64,000 nucleotides of DNA from Krasilnikovia cinnamomea (GTDB taxonomy: Bacteria > Actinomycetota > Actinomycetes > Mycobacteriales > Micromonosporaceae). Below are positions 24,596-39,424 of the stretch, in pieces (the stretch's first letter is position 1; each line of letters starts with the position of its first letter). The DNA lies in assembly GCF_004217545.1 (NCBI RefSeq), contig NZ_SHKY01000001.1:930001-994000 (forward strand). The letters are read 5' to 3'. Below the pieces are notes generated by a model. That model ran no database searches, had not been told where the DNA came from, and worked only from the letters and a program-made list of their open reading frames with translations. Both the position numbers and the translations under genes were made by a program.

Positions 24596-25249
24596 TCAGC
24601 TCGCGGGGATCTCCACCGCGATCTCCTCGCCCAGCCGGTACCCGGCGCACAGCTCCAGGTCGTCACCGCTCCAGAAGCGGCCGGGGTCGTACCAGTTCGG
24701 CTGGCGGCCGCGCGGCAGCAACCCCATCTGCTCGTAGGTCACCGCGACGACTTCCGCGCAGTACGCGGATTCCAGCGCCGAATCCACCTCCGCCTGCGAA
24801 CGCCGCCACGGCCGGCGCACCTTGGGCACCCGGCCCCGGGCCCAGCGCCAGGCCAGTTGCGCGGTGGAGGGGAACGGGGTGCCGTCGAGCCGGGCGACGG
24901 CCTGCAGCGCCCTGTCCTCCATCGCCGTGGTCACCGGCTGCTCCAGCTGACGCAGCCAGGCGCGCTGGCCGTACCGGTTGGCCCAGACGACGACGGCGTC
25001 GCGCAGGTCGTGCAACTGCACCCCCCGCTGGAACGTGCCCGACCACAGGTCCGGCAGGGACTTGCCCAGCTCGGCGTGCCACATCAGCGCGGGCATGTCC
25101 TCGATGACCAGTGACATGCCGACGTGGTTGACGGGGCTGTTGGTCAATGCCTGGATGGCGCGGTCGGGCGCGCTGCTGCCCCGGAAGATCCAGATGTCAC
25201 CCGTACGCGTCAGGTCGATGGCCTCGTCGAGGCTGATGGTGGCAACCAC
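24596..25249 (-). CDS. Permuted papain-like (YiiX/YebB-type) protein
   Basis: A 217-residue soluble protein with the order of motifs seen in circularly permuted papain-fold (YaeF/YiiX, C92-like) hydrolases. An N-terminal GDIWIFRGSS and a His in SPVNHVGMSLVI come first. Much later comes a Cys in SAYCAEVVAVTYEQMGLL (about residue 165-180). Family members are amidases, lipases or peptidases, so the substrate is open. There is no signal peptide. The GTG at 25249 has GAGGA about eight bases upstream. It starts only 17 bases from a divergent small gene, so their promoters must overlap. Confidence 0.7.
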   Translation of the reverse strand: MVATISLDEAIDLTRTGDIWIFRGSSAPDRAIQALTNSPVNHVGMSLVIEDMPALMWHAELGKSLPDLWSGTFQRGVQLHDLRDAVVVWANRYGQRAWLRQLEQPVTTAMEDRALQAVARLDGTPFPSTAQLAWRWARGRVPKVRRPWRRSQAEVDSALESAYCAEVVAVTYEQMGLLPRGRQPNWYDPGRFWSGDDLELCAGYRLGEEIAVEIPAS

Positions 25250-25266
25250 GTGTCTATCCTCAGCAG

Positions 25267-25467
25267 ATGCGTTGGTGGAAGGTAGCGGGTTTGGCCGGGC
25301 TGGCAGGCGTGGCGGCCACCGGGATCGTGCTGGCCCGGGCGGAACGGCGGCGGCGGGCGTACACCCCGGACGAGATCCGGGAGCGGTTGCATGCCCGCCT
25401 CGCCGAGGCGGACGAGCCCGGTGCCGACCCGGGGGACGACGCCGGGTACGCGGCCGACGACAGCTGA
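25267..25467 (+). CDS. Small single-helix membrane protein (66 aa)
   Basis: A 66-residue protein with one N-terminal membrane helix (WKVAGLAGLAGVAATGIVLA), an Arg cluster (ERRRRAY) and an acidic C-terminal tail (EADEPGADPGDDAGY). The basic patch after the helix puts the tail in the cytoplasm. No function can be assigned. TATCCT ends six bases before the ATG, so the message is probably leaderless. The stop lies three bases from the convergent end of the App1-type gene, with no room for a terminator between them. Confidence 0.65.
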   Translation: MRWWKVAGLAGLAGVAATGIVLARAERRRRAYTPDEIRERLHARLAEADEPGADPGDDAGYAADDS

Positions 25468-25470
25468 TCC

Positions 25471-26511
25471 TCAGACAACGTCGGTGTCCCGCAGCAACGA
25501 CCACAGGCCCGCGCCGTCCGGCGCGGTGAACCAGGACTTGCCACCCGACCCGACCACCTCGGGGTCACCGGCGGGGCCCGGGATGGCGCCGGCCAGGACG
25601 GCCTGGGTCGGCGACAGCCGCCGGATGGCCACGGCGACCACGTTGTCGGGGAAGGCGTGCGCGAACTCGGAGTACAACTCCTGGTCGTGCTGGCCGTCGT
25701 CGCCGATGAGCAGCCACTTGATGTGCGGGAACTCCGTGGCGAGCCGGCGCAGCGTGGCGCGCTTGTGCTCCTGGCCGCTGCGGAACCAGCGGTCCGGGGT
25801 CGGCCCCCAGTCGGTGAGCAGCAGCGGGCCCGCCGGGTACAGGTGGCGGGACAGGAAGCGGGTCAGCGCGGGCGCGACGTTCCACGCGCCGGTGGACAGG
25901 TACACGAACGGGGCACCGGGGTGGGCCTGGGAGAGGCGTTCGTACAGCACCGCCATGCCGGGCACGGCCGCCCGGGCGTGCTCGTCGAGGACGAAGGTGT
26001 TCCACGCCGCCAGCAGCGGGCGGGGCAGGGCGGTGACCATGACGGTGTCGTCGATGTCCGAGACGACGCCGAAGCGGACCTGCGGGTCGACCACGCGGAC
26101 CGGGGCCTCCACCGTGGCGGCGCCCTCGGTGCTGATCCGCACCGACGCCCAGCCGGGCTCGAGGTCGCCGGTGAGCCGGCAGTCGACGTAGCCGCTGCGG
26201 TCCGTCCGGGTCTCGTGCACCTGGTCGCCGACGCGGATCAGCACGGGCGCGTCGTGCACCGGCGAGGTGGTGAAGCTGCGCCAGCCGCGCACCTTGGCGC
26301 GCTGCTTGCGCACCTCGGCGCCGCGGGTCAGCACGATCCGCGCCATGACCCGCGCCCAGCCAGGGGCGCCGTAGCCGGTGTACGCCGTGATGACCGGCTG
26401 CCAGCCGCGCTGGCGCAGCCGACGTTCGACCATCTTGTTCAGCGCATCCTCGACACGCGCGGCCCGGTGCAGCCGCTGCTCGGACGCACCGCCCGCCGGC
26501 GTCACCGCCAC
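25471..26511 (-). CDS. App1-family (DUF2183) phosphatase
   Basis: A 346-residue protein of the App1/DUF2183 family, named after the yeast phosphatidate phosphatase. The N-terminal third is a beta-rich domain. The catalytic domain is HAD-like: the DxDxT motif in FGVVSDIDDTVMV, then FVYLSTGAWNVAPALTRFL, QEHKRATLRRLA with a conserved Lys, and LLIGDDGQHDQELYSEFA. These are all active-site segments and all are intact. It may dephosphorylate a phospholipid or a soluble phosphate; bacterial members are not well characterised. GTG 26511 follows a GGGGGG stretch; a second GTG at 26505 is also possible. Confidence 0.87.
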   Translation of the reverse strand: MAVTPAGGASEQRLHRAARVEDALNKMVERRLRQRGWQPVITAYTGYGAPGWARVMARIVLTRGAEVRKQRAKVRGWRSFTTSPVHDAPVLIRVGDQVHETRTDRSGYVDCRLTGDLEPGWASVRISTEGAATVEAPVRVVDPQVRFGVVSDIDDTVMVTALPRPLLAAWNTFVLDEHARAAVPGMAVLYERLSQAHPGAPFVYLSTGAWNVAPALTRFLSRHLYPAGPLLLTDWGPTPDRWFRSGQEHKRATLRRLATEFPHIKWLLIGDDGQHDQELYSEFAHAFPDNVVAVAIRRLSPTQAVLAGAIPGPAGDPEVVGSGGKSWFTAPDGAGLWSLLRDTDVV

Positions 26512-26669
26512 CCCCGCCCCCCTTCAACCGCGCGGGTCGCGGCCCCGCTGCTGTCGATGTCTCCGGCTGACGGTACCCGGCCGGGTCGACGGCCGGGCGC
26601 GAACGGGTGGGTGACGACGCGATCGAGCGATGCGCCGTTCCACTGTGGACAACGCGTCGCCCCAGCCGC

Positions 26670-27425
26670 TCAGGCGGCCACCATCGGGATCGGTTCGGTC
26701 GTCGCCCACTGCTCGGCCCACCACTCGGCGCCGGCGGACCGGGGGCCCTGCCCCGCCCGTACGCTCGCCGCGCACGCCTCGGCCCGCAAGGCGGACAGCG
26801 CGGCCGCCGCACGCTCCGCCTCCTGCCAGGTCCGCCGCTCCCGTTCCGCGGCGTCGGAGTAGGCGGCCAGCCGGTGCTCGCGGACCGCCTGGCGCAGCAC
26901 CACCTCCTGGTGCACGGGGTGCAGGCGGGGGTTCCAGCCACGGTGCGCGAGCACGTCGTTGAGCTGGGCGATGGACAGTTCGCGGTTGCGGCAGGCGGCC
27001 GTGGCGGTGTGGTGCAGCCACCGCTCCCGGTCGACCCGGTCGGCGGGCTTGCGGCGGCGCACCAGCAGGGGGTACGCCGCGGCGGCGGCCATCCGGCGGG
27101 CGGCCGCGTCCGCGTCGTCGTACGCCGTCCACGCGGCGTCGAGTTCCCGGCACGCCTGTTCCCACTCGGCGCGGCAACGGCGGGCGGTGGCGGCGGCCCG
27201 CTCGGCCGCCACGGCGATCTCGTCGGCGTAGCGCTGGCCGGCCTCGGCGTCCTCGCCGGGGTCGTCGGACTCGACCGGGGGGTGACCGGCCAGGGACAGC
27301 CGGACCGACAGGCGGCCGGGCAGGGCGAAGGCCACCACGGCGGCGGTGGCGGCGAGCAGCATGGTCAGCCAGATGACGGCGGCCTCCGGGACGGAGATCA
27401 GGATGCTGTGCAGGGCAGTTTCCAT
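26670..27425 (-). CDS. Hypothetical membrane-anchored protein with charged helical domain
   Basis: A 251-residue protein I do not recognise. One hydrophobic segment at about residues 15-37 (AAVIWLTMLLAATAAVVAFAL) is followed by a mostly helical, Ala/Glu/Arg-rich cytoplasmic region. Examples are YADEIAVAAERAAATARRCR and RTWQEAERAAAALSALRAEA. Coiled-coil formation is likely. No enzyme motif is seen. ATG 27425 has GAGGTG six bases upstream. The secreted repeat protein at 27611-28180 lies upstream in the same direction, separated by 185 bases. Confidence 0.65.
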   Translation of the reverse strand: METALHSILISVPEAAVIWLTMLLAATAAVVAFALPGRLSVRLSLAGHPPVESDDPGEDAEAGQRYADEIAVAAERAAATARRCRAEWEQACRELDAAWTAYDDADAAARRMAAAAAYPLLVRRRKPADRVDRERWLHHTATAACRNRELSIAQLNDVLAHRGWNPRLHPVHQEVVLRQAVREHRLAAYSDAAERERRTWQEAERAAAALSALRAEACAASVRAGQGPRSAGAEWWAEQWATTEPIPMVAA

Positions 27426-27610
27426 GATGAACACCTCGGGGGGATTTGCGAAGCATCGAGCGATCTCTGGGCGCGCCGCGCGCGACGCGCCGTGGTGCTT
27501 CGGCGGCTCAGGTACGGCCACCAGCGCCGCACCTGCCGCCACGGGGTGAGCTCCGCGGGACGGCCGCGTGCGCGCGGACGCCCCGGACGGTCACCGGCGT
27601 GGGGTCGGGT

Positions 27611-28180
27611 TCAGGCGATGGGCGGGGCGCGCGGGCCGGATGCGCCCGGGGCCGACCCGGAGGGGTGGGCCGCGCCAGCGGCCTGGAAGCTCTGGATGGC
27701 GGCGGGGCCGGGGCGGGCCGCGAAGGCCTCCGCCACGTCCGCGGGCACCGGGTGGGCGTGGGCTCCGTCCGGCTCACCGGCGCCGCCGGTCCCCTGCCGC
27801 GCGTGTCCCGCCGCCGGATCCATCGCGTCCCGCCCGGCTGCGGCGACCGGATCCACCGCGTGCCACTCGGACGCGGCGATCGGATCCGACGCGACCCGGG
27901 CGGGCGCGGCGACCGGATCCATCGCGTGCCGCTCAGGCGCGGCGGCCGGATCCGACGCGACCCCGGCGGGTGCGGCGGGTTTGGCCGAGGGGCCGTGCGG
28001 GGCTTGGACCGTGGCGGGCGCGCGGGCCGCGTCGGTGGGCGCCGGGGCGGCATGGGCGTCGATGCGTCCGGTGAAGGCGAGTGCCAGCAGCGCGAGGCCG
28101 GTGAGGAACCGCAGGAGTCGGCGCCCGTCCCAGTGACGGATCTCCCAGTGACGGGGTAGCAGGCGCGCGACGACGGCCAT
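27611..28180 (-). CDS. Hypothetical exported protein with 11-residue repeats
   Basis: A 189-residue putative exported or membrane-anchored protein of no known family. A hydrophobic segment (LLRFLTGLALLALAFTG) preceded by arginines fits a signal peptide. The remainder is Ala/Pro-rich and contains five 11-residue units with a D-P pair in each (for example AMDPVAAPARV and ASDPIAASEWH). The DNA repeat has an exact 33-base period. The function of the repeats is unknown; surface spacers or ligand-binding are possible. No clear ribosome site precedes ATG 28180, so coding status is less sure than for neighbours. Confidence 0.5.
   Translation of the reverse strand: MAVVARLLPRHWEIRHWDGRRLLRFLTGLALLALAFTGRIDAHAAPAPTDAARAPATVQAPHGPSAKPAAPAGVASDPAAAPERHAMDPVAAPARVASDPIAASEWHAVDPVAAAGRDAMDPAAGHARQGTGGAGEPDGAHAHPVPADVAEAFAARPGPAAIQSFQAAGAAHPSGSAPGASGPRAPPIA
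27811..27960. repeat. 33-bp tandem repeat, about five units
   Basis: GGATCC occurs at 27816, 27849, 27882, 27915 and 27948, exactly 33 bases apart each time, inside diverged copies of a 33-base unit. The period is a multiple of three, so it preserves the reading frame of the exported-protein gene on the minus strand. Confidence 0.9.
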
Positions 28181-28290
28181 GGGATCAAGGTACCGGTGCG
28201 GCTCCGTTCGTGCATCCCTCGTATCGACTGGGGCCTTCGCCCGATCCCCGGGCCGGGCGACACCCCGGCGGCGCGAGGCAGCATGGACGG

Positions 28291-29130
28291 GTGACGGATG
28301 CGGGTGTGGCGCGGCTGGCCGAATGGGTCAGCGACGGCGGCGTGGCGGTGCTCAGCGGGGCCGGGCTCTCCACGGACTCGGGGATCCCGGACTACCGGGG
28401 GCCCTCGGGGGTGGCGCGGCGGGCCACGCCGATGACGTACCAGGAGTTCACCCGCGATCCGGTGGCGCGCCGCCGGTACTGGGCGCGCAGCCACCTGGGC
28501 TGGCGCACGGTCGGCGACGCCGCACCCAACGCGGGTCACCGGGCGGTCGCACGGCTGCAGGAGCTGGCCGCGCTCGGCGGCATCGTCACGCAGAACGTGG
28601 ACGGGTTGCATCAGGCCGGCGGCGCCCGCGACGTGGTGGAGCTGCACGGCAACCTGGCGCGCGTGGCCTGCCTGGGGTGTGGGGCGCGCAGCTCCCGGTG
28701 GGAGCTGGAGCAGCGGCTGACCGCGGCGAATCCGGGCTTCGCCCCAGCGGTGTCGGCGGTCAACCCCGACGGCGACGTGACGCTGGACGACGGCGCGCTG
28801 GACGGGTTCGTGGTGGTCGACTGCGCGGCGTGCGGCGGGCTGCTCAAGCCGGATGTCGTGTACTTCGGCGAGACCGTGCCGCCCGACCGGGTCTCGCGGG
28901 CGTTCGACCTGGTCATGGCAGCCCGCACGCTCCTGGTACTGGGCTCTTCGCTGACCGTGATGTCGGGGCGGCGGTTCGTGTTGCGCGCGGCGAAGGAGGG
29001 CATCCGCGTCGCGATCGTCAACCAGGGAGCGACCCGCGGGGCGCCGTACGCGGGGGTGGTCGTGGACGCGCCGCTGGGCGAGGTGCTGCCCGAGATCGTG
29101 CGCCGGGTCGAGGGGCCCGCAGCGGCCTGA
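28291..29130 (+). CDS. Sir2-family NAD-dependent protein deacylase
   Basis: Sirtuins remove acyl groups from lysine using NAD. This 279-residue protein has the NAD site VLSGAGLSTDSGIPDYRG and GIVTQNVDGLHQAGG. The catalytic His is in VELHGNLARVACLGC. The first zinc-binding Cys pair is CLGC and the second is CAACGG. A nucleotide-ribose strand LLVLGSSLTVMSGRR and VAIVNQGATRG complete the fold. The DYRGPSG variant and the insertion between Cys pairs place it with class II/U-like bacterial sirtuins. The GTG at 28291 is preferred since the domain starts right after it. It stands alone, divergent from the repeat-protein gene. Confidence 0.9.
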   Translation: MTDAGVARLAEWVSDGGVAVLSGAGLSTDSGIPDYRGPSGVARRATPMTYQEFTRDPVARRRYWARSHLGWRTVGDAAPNAGHRAVARLQELAALGGIVTQNVDGLHQAGGARDVVELHGNLARVACLGCGARSSRWELEQRLTAANPGFAPAVSAVNPDGDVTLDDGALDGFVVVDCAACGGLLKPDVVYFGETVPPDRVSRAFDLVMAARTLLVLGSSLTVMSGRRFVLRAAKEGIRVAIVNQGATRGAPYAGVVVDAPLGEVLPEIVRRVEGPAAA

Positions 29131-29178
29131 CGCGAAGCCCGTTTAGTCCCTTTTCGCAGCGAAACTTTAATCCGCCCC

Positions 29179-29190
29179 GAGAGCGCTCTC
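29179..29190. promoter_or_regulatory. CebR/LacI-type operator
   Basis: GAGAGCGCTCTC is a perfect 12-base palindrome with a central CG, close to the TGGGAGCGCTCCCA box bound by CebR-type LacI regulators of cellulose-derived sugars. It lies 165 bases before the LacI gene. Confidence 0.65.
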
Positions 29191-29279
29191 ACCTGGGTTT
29201 ACCTGCGGCGTTACCGTCTCGAAATCTGAAGAAAGTCATCCATGCGTTGACGTGACCCGGCTCACTACGATTAACTGCC

Positions 29280-29305
29280 CGGAACCGCTCCCGAAACCGG
29301 TTCCG
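29280..29305. promoter_or_regulatory. Second LacI-type dyad upstream of the regulator
   Basis: CGGAACC (29280-29286) and GGTTCCG (29299-29305) are inverted. The right part, GAAACCGGTTCC (29293-29304), is a near-palindrome with a central CG step, the hallmark of LacI-family sites. Probable autoregulatory operator. Confidence 0.45.
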
Positions 29306-29354
29306 AATTTCTCGGCAACCGCTCGGACACGATTACCCTCGTCAGGAGAGACCA

Positions 29355-30374
<1,020 letters not shown>

Positions 30375-30384
30375 CGGCACCTCG

Positions 30385-30404
30385 GCCGGACGCTGCCGTC
30401 CGGC
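30385..30404 (+). terminator. Hairpin between lacI-type gene and transporter genes
   Basis: GCCGGACG (30385-30392) pairs with CGTCCGGC (30397-30404) around CTGC, ten bases after the regulator stop. It may attenuate or end the regulator transcript. Confidence 0.55.
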
Positions 30405-30530
30405 GCCCCACCACCAACCACCACCCGGCGTCACCGCGCATCCCGACCCCGGTCGCTTTCGCGTCGGCGCAGCCCTTCCTCGGGCGACCCCTCCAACCGC
30501 ACTTTTCCGTAACCCCCTGAGGAGAATTTG

Positions 30531-32213
<1,683 letters not shown>

Positions 32214-32347
32214 TCCGCACCCTGCCTCCCCGGACGGTTCCACCCGTCCGGGGAGGCGGGACCCGCGGCATGACCGAGCGCACCGAGCGAAGCGAGGGCC
32301 ACGAGGGCATGCCCAGCCAGCTGAGCAGCGACAAGACAGGAACTCCC

Positions 32348-33435
<1,088 letters not shown>

Positions 33436-33439
<4 letters not shown>

Positions 33440-34416
33440 GGTATTTCCTGCAACGCCTCGCGTTCTACGCGTTCACCGCGTGGGCCGCCATCACGATCAA
33501 CTTCTTCATCCCCCGGATGATCCCGGGCGACCCGGTCAAGTCGCTGCTGGCCCGCTTCCAGGGCGAGATGAACTCCGACGCGATCGCCTCGCTGTACGTG
33601 CTGTTCGGCCTCGACAAGGACGCCAGCCTGTGGAGCCAGTACGTCGACTACTGGCGGCAGCTGTTCCGCGGCGACCTGGGGTTGTCGTTCAGCGCCTTCC
33701 CCTCGCCGGTCTCCGAGGTGATCTCCCAGGCGCTGCCCTGGACGGTCGCCCTGGTCGGCATCACCACGGTCGTCAGCTTCCTCCTCGGCACCGGGCTCGG
33801 CGTGGTCGCCGGGTGGCGGCGCGGCTCCTGGGTGGACGGGTTGCTGCCGGCGACGACGTTCCTGTCGTCCATCCCGTACTTCTGGCTGGGCCTGCTGGCG
33901 ATCTACCTGCTGGCCGGGCCGGACAGCTTCTTCCCGGCCTCCGGCGGCTACGAGCCCGGCCTGGTGCCCGCGTGGGACCAGTACTTCATCCCCAGCGCGA
34001 TCCAGCACAGCCTGCTGCCCGCGCTGACCATCCTGATCTCGTCGGTCAGCGGCTGGATCCTGAGCATGCGCAACATGATGGTGACCGTCTCCGCCGAGGA
34101 CTACATCACGGTCGCGCACGCCAAGGGGCTCAAGGAGCGGCGGGTCGCGCTGAGCTACGCGGCGCGCAACGCGCTGCTGCCAAACGTCTCCGGTTTCGCC
34201 CTGGCGCTGGGCTTCATCGTCGGCGGCACCCTGCTGGTGGAGATCGTCTTCTCCTATCCCGGGCTCGGCTTCCTGCTGTTCCGGGCGGTGGGCGCCAAGG
34301 ACTATCCGCTGATGCAGGGCATCTTCCTGGTCATCACGATCTCGGTGCTGCTGGCGAACCTGCTGGCCGACATCGCCTACCTGCTGCTCGACCCGCGTAC
34401 CCGTAAGGAGGGCTGA
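33436..34416 (+). CDS. ABC transporter permease (DppB/OppB type)
   Basis: A 326-residue inner-membrane permease with about six helices. The N-terminal helix ([31 protein letters not shown]) is the signature of OppB/DppB proteins. The EAA loop that contacts the ATPase is [22 protein letters not shown]. Helices such as [23 protein letters not shown] and [24 protein letters not shown] follow the family pattern. Its GTG start overlaps the upstream ATPase stop by four bases, with GGGAGGAGC as ribosome site. It partners with the permease at 34419. Confidence 0.92.
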
Positions 34417-34418
34417 CC

Positions 34419-35464
<1,046 letters not shown>

Positions 35465-35468
<4 letters not shown>

Positions 35469-35538
35469 GCGCAGCGGTGAGGCTACGACCCGGACCACAG
35501 CGGCGGACGATCGCCGAGCCGCGAAGCGGAGGCCAGCA

Positions 35539-35542
<4 letters not shown>
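35465..35542 (+). CDS. 25-codon micro-ORF bridging permease and ATPase genes
   Basis: An ATG at 35465 overlaps the permease stop (ATGA), and the frame ends in a TGA that overlaps the ATG of the next ATPase gene (ATGA). The 25-residue product starts MSAAVRLRPGP and is Arg-rich. Its DNA contains GAGCGCAGCGG and GCGAAGCGGAGG, like the short GAGCGAAGCGAG elements that occur between actinobacterial genes. It may be a repeat inserted so that translation coupling through the operon is kept, rather than a functional peptide. Confidence 0.4.
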
Positions 35543-36534
<992 letters not shown>

Positions 36535-36647
36535 GGACGGACGAGGGGACCGCACCGGCCCGCCGGTGTGGTCCGCGATTCCCGGCCGCCCGCCGCCGTA
36601 CCGGCCAGCACCGCCAATCGCCGGCCACCCACACGCTCAGGAGAAGC

Positions 36648-38054
<1,407 letters not shown>

Positions 38055-38060
38055 CGGCCG

Positions 38061-38108
38061 CGACCGTGGTGTTCCGCCGGCATGCACGCCGGTGGAACAC
38101 CACGGTCG
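38061..38108. terminator. Very long hairpin (21-bp stem)
   Basis: The 21-base arms 38061-38081 and 38088-38108 are complementary except for one G-U pair, around a six-base ATGCAC loop. It follows the beta-glucosidase stop by six bases. It insulates the sugar operon from the PadR gene. Confidence 0.85.
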
Positions 38109-38109
38109 C

Positions 38110-38138
38110 CTACATATGCCATGCATTTACATATGTAG
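38110..38138. promoter_or_regulatory. Putative PadR operator
   Basis: CTACATATG (38110-38118) and CATATGTAG (38130-38138) form a perfect inverted repeat with an 11-base spacer. PadR regulators commonly bind ATGT/ACAT-type dyads like this. It overlaps the -35 box of the promoter that follows. Confidence 0.7.
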
Positions 38139-38154
38139 TTGATCGTCGTATGGT
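38126..38154 (+). promoter_or_regulatory. Promoter of the PadR operon (leaderless)
   Basis: TTTACA (38126-38131) and TATGGT (38149-38154) are 17 bases apart. The A of the start codon is eight bases past the -10 box, so transcription and translation start together. Confidence 0.65.
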
Positions 38155-38161
38155 GTGGACC

Positions 38162-38509
38162 ATGACGACGCGCCTGCGCGAGCCGAGCTACTTCATCCTG
38201 GCGTCACTACAGGACGAGGCCCTGCACGGCTACGCGATCATCACGCAAGCGGCCACCCTGTCGCAGAACCGGGTCCGGCTGGCCACCGGCACGCTGTACG
38301 CCGCCCTCGACCGCCTGACCGGGGAGGGCCTGATCGAGATCGTCCGCGAGGAGATCGTCAGTGGACGCGCCCGCCGGTACTACGCCCTGACACCGGACGG
38401 CCGGACGGCACTTCAGGCCGAGGCCGAGGCGCTCAGTCACGCCGCCCGCGTCGTCACCGACCGGGCCGCCGCCCGCGTCCGGCTGCGGCCGGCGGGAGGT
38501 CCGGCATGA
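38162..38509 (+). CDS. PadR-family transcriptional regulator
   Basis: A 115-residue winged-helix repressor. The family opening is YFILASLQDEALHGYAIITQA. The recognition region is VRLATGTLYAALDRLTGEGLIE, and the wing ends RRYYALTPDGRTALQAEAEAL. It probably controls itself and the downstream membrane-protein gene through the dyad at 38110-38138, which overlaps its promoter. Its stop overlaps the start of the next gene (ATGA). PadR regulators paired with a membrane protein often respond to envelope or xenobiotic stress; the inducer here is unknown. Confidence 0.92.
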   Translation: MTTRLREPSYFILASLQDEALHGYAIITQAATLSQNRVRLATGTLYAALDRLTGEGLIEIVREEIVSGRARRYYALTPDGRTALQAEAEALSHAARVVTDRAAARVRLRPAGGPA

Positions 38510-39372
38510 CGGACCTGGAACGGGCGTACGGCCGCCTGCTGCGCCTCTATCCCGCCGACTACCGGCGCGCCCGGGGCGCCGAGATGCTCGACGTGCTGCT
38601 CTCGGCGGCCGAGCCCGGGCGACGCCGCCCCGCCCTCCGCGAGCAAGGGGCGCTCGTACTCGGAGCCCTACGCATCCGCGCCAAAGCGGCCGGCCGCCGC
38701 ACGACGTGGGGTTCCTGGCAGGTCGCCCTGCGGGCGGCGGCGCTGACCCTGGTGCTCGGGTGCGTGCCCTATCTGGGTCGCGACCTGTTCGATCCCACCG
38801 TCGGCGGCCGGCCGGAGGTGGCAGCGATGCTCGCGCTGCTGGCCGCGGCGGTGGTGCTGGCCTGGCGCCAGCGATTCCTGCTGGCGGCGATCACGACGGC
38901 GATGGCGGCGGGGCTGGACGGAGTTGTCACCGGCGGCGGACAGAACTGGCGTTTCGCGGTCTACCTCCTGCCGGCGGTCGCGTTCCTCGGCCTGCTGGTG
39001 GGGCGAGGTCCGGTCGCCGCGCGGCCCACACTGCTCGCGGTGCTGTTGCCGCTGACCCTGCTGCCGCGACTACCGGGGTACGTGGCCTACTGGACGTTGA
39101 TGGGCAGCGACGTGACGTTCCCACTCTCCTGGGTCCTGACCCTGTCGGTACCGGTCGTCGCCGCCGTCTGGTCCCTCGTGGACGAACGGGTCACCATGGC
39201 CTACGGCTTGCATCACCTGGGCCTGGTGGTCTTCCTGGCCGTCAGCCCCCGGGTGCTCTACGGGTTCGACCCCGAGTCGGTACCGCTGTACCCGGACCTG
39301 ATGCTGATCGTCGGGCCACTGCTGGCCGCCGGCATGGCAGCGGTGCTGGCACGCCACAGATCCCGGGTCTGA
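38506..39372 (+). CDS. Multi-pass membrane protein paired with PadR
   Basis: A 288-residue membrane protein. The first 60 residues form a cytoplasmic part with LERAYGRLLRLYPADYRRARGAEMLDVLL, a signature often seen in actinobacterial proteins encoded next to PadR regulators. Six or seven hydrophobic helices follow (for example VALRAAALTLVLGCVPYLG and LLAVLLPLTLLPRLPGYVAYW). There are no catalytic motifs. ATG 38506 overlaps the PadR stop, so the two are co-translated. The function is unknown; PadR may interact with it or control its level. Confidence 0.75.
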   Translation: MTDLERAYGRLLRLYPADYRRARGAEMLDVLLSAAEPGRRRPALREQGALVLGALRIRAKAAGRRTTWGSWQVALRAAALTLVLGCVPYLGRDLFDPTVGGRPEVAAMLALLAAAVVLAWRQRFLLAAITTAMAAGLDGVVTGGGQNWRFAVYLLPAVAFLGLLVGRGPVAARPTLLAVLLPLTLLPRLPGYVAYWTLMGSDVTFPLSWVLTLSVPVVAAVWSLVDERVTMAYGLHHLGLVVFLAVSPRVLYGFDPESVPLYPDLMLIVGPLLAAGMAAVLARHRSRV

Positions 39373-39378
39373 AGGACC

Positions 39379-39405
39379 GGCCCGCCCGGCCAGGCCGGGC
39401 GGGCC
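39379..39405. terminator. Hairpin between convergent genes
   Basis: GGCCCGCCCGGC (39379-39390) pairs with GCCGGGCGGGCC (39394-39405) around a CAG loop, a perfect 12-bp stem. It separates the PadR operon from the convergent ROK gene. Confidence 0.75.
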
Positions 39406-39424
39406 AGGCGGGCCGGTGCCGTGG

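Noticed and set aside
26041..26120. A truncated HAD gene opposite the App1 gene
   Set aside because: It is only the antisense of the intact App1-type DxDxT region.
27816..27953. The 33-bp repeats as a CRISPR or integron-like array
   Set aside because: Units are contiguous without unique spacers, a multiple of three in length and in frame with an exported protein.
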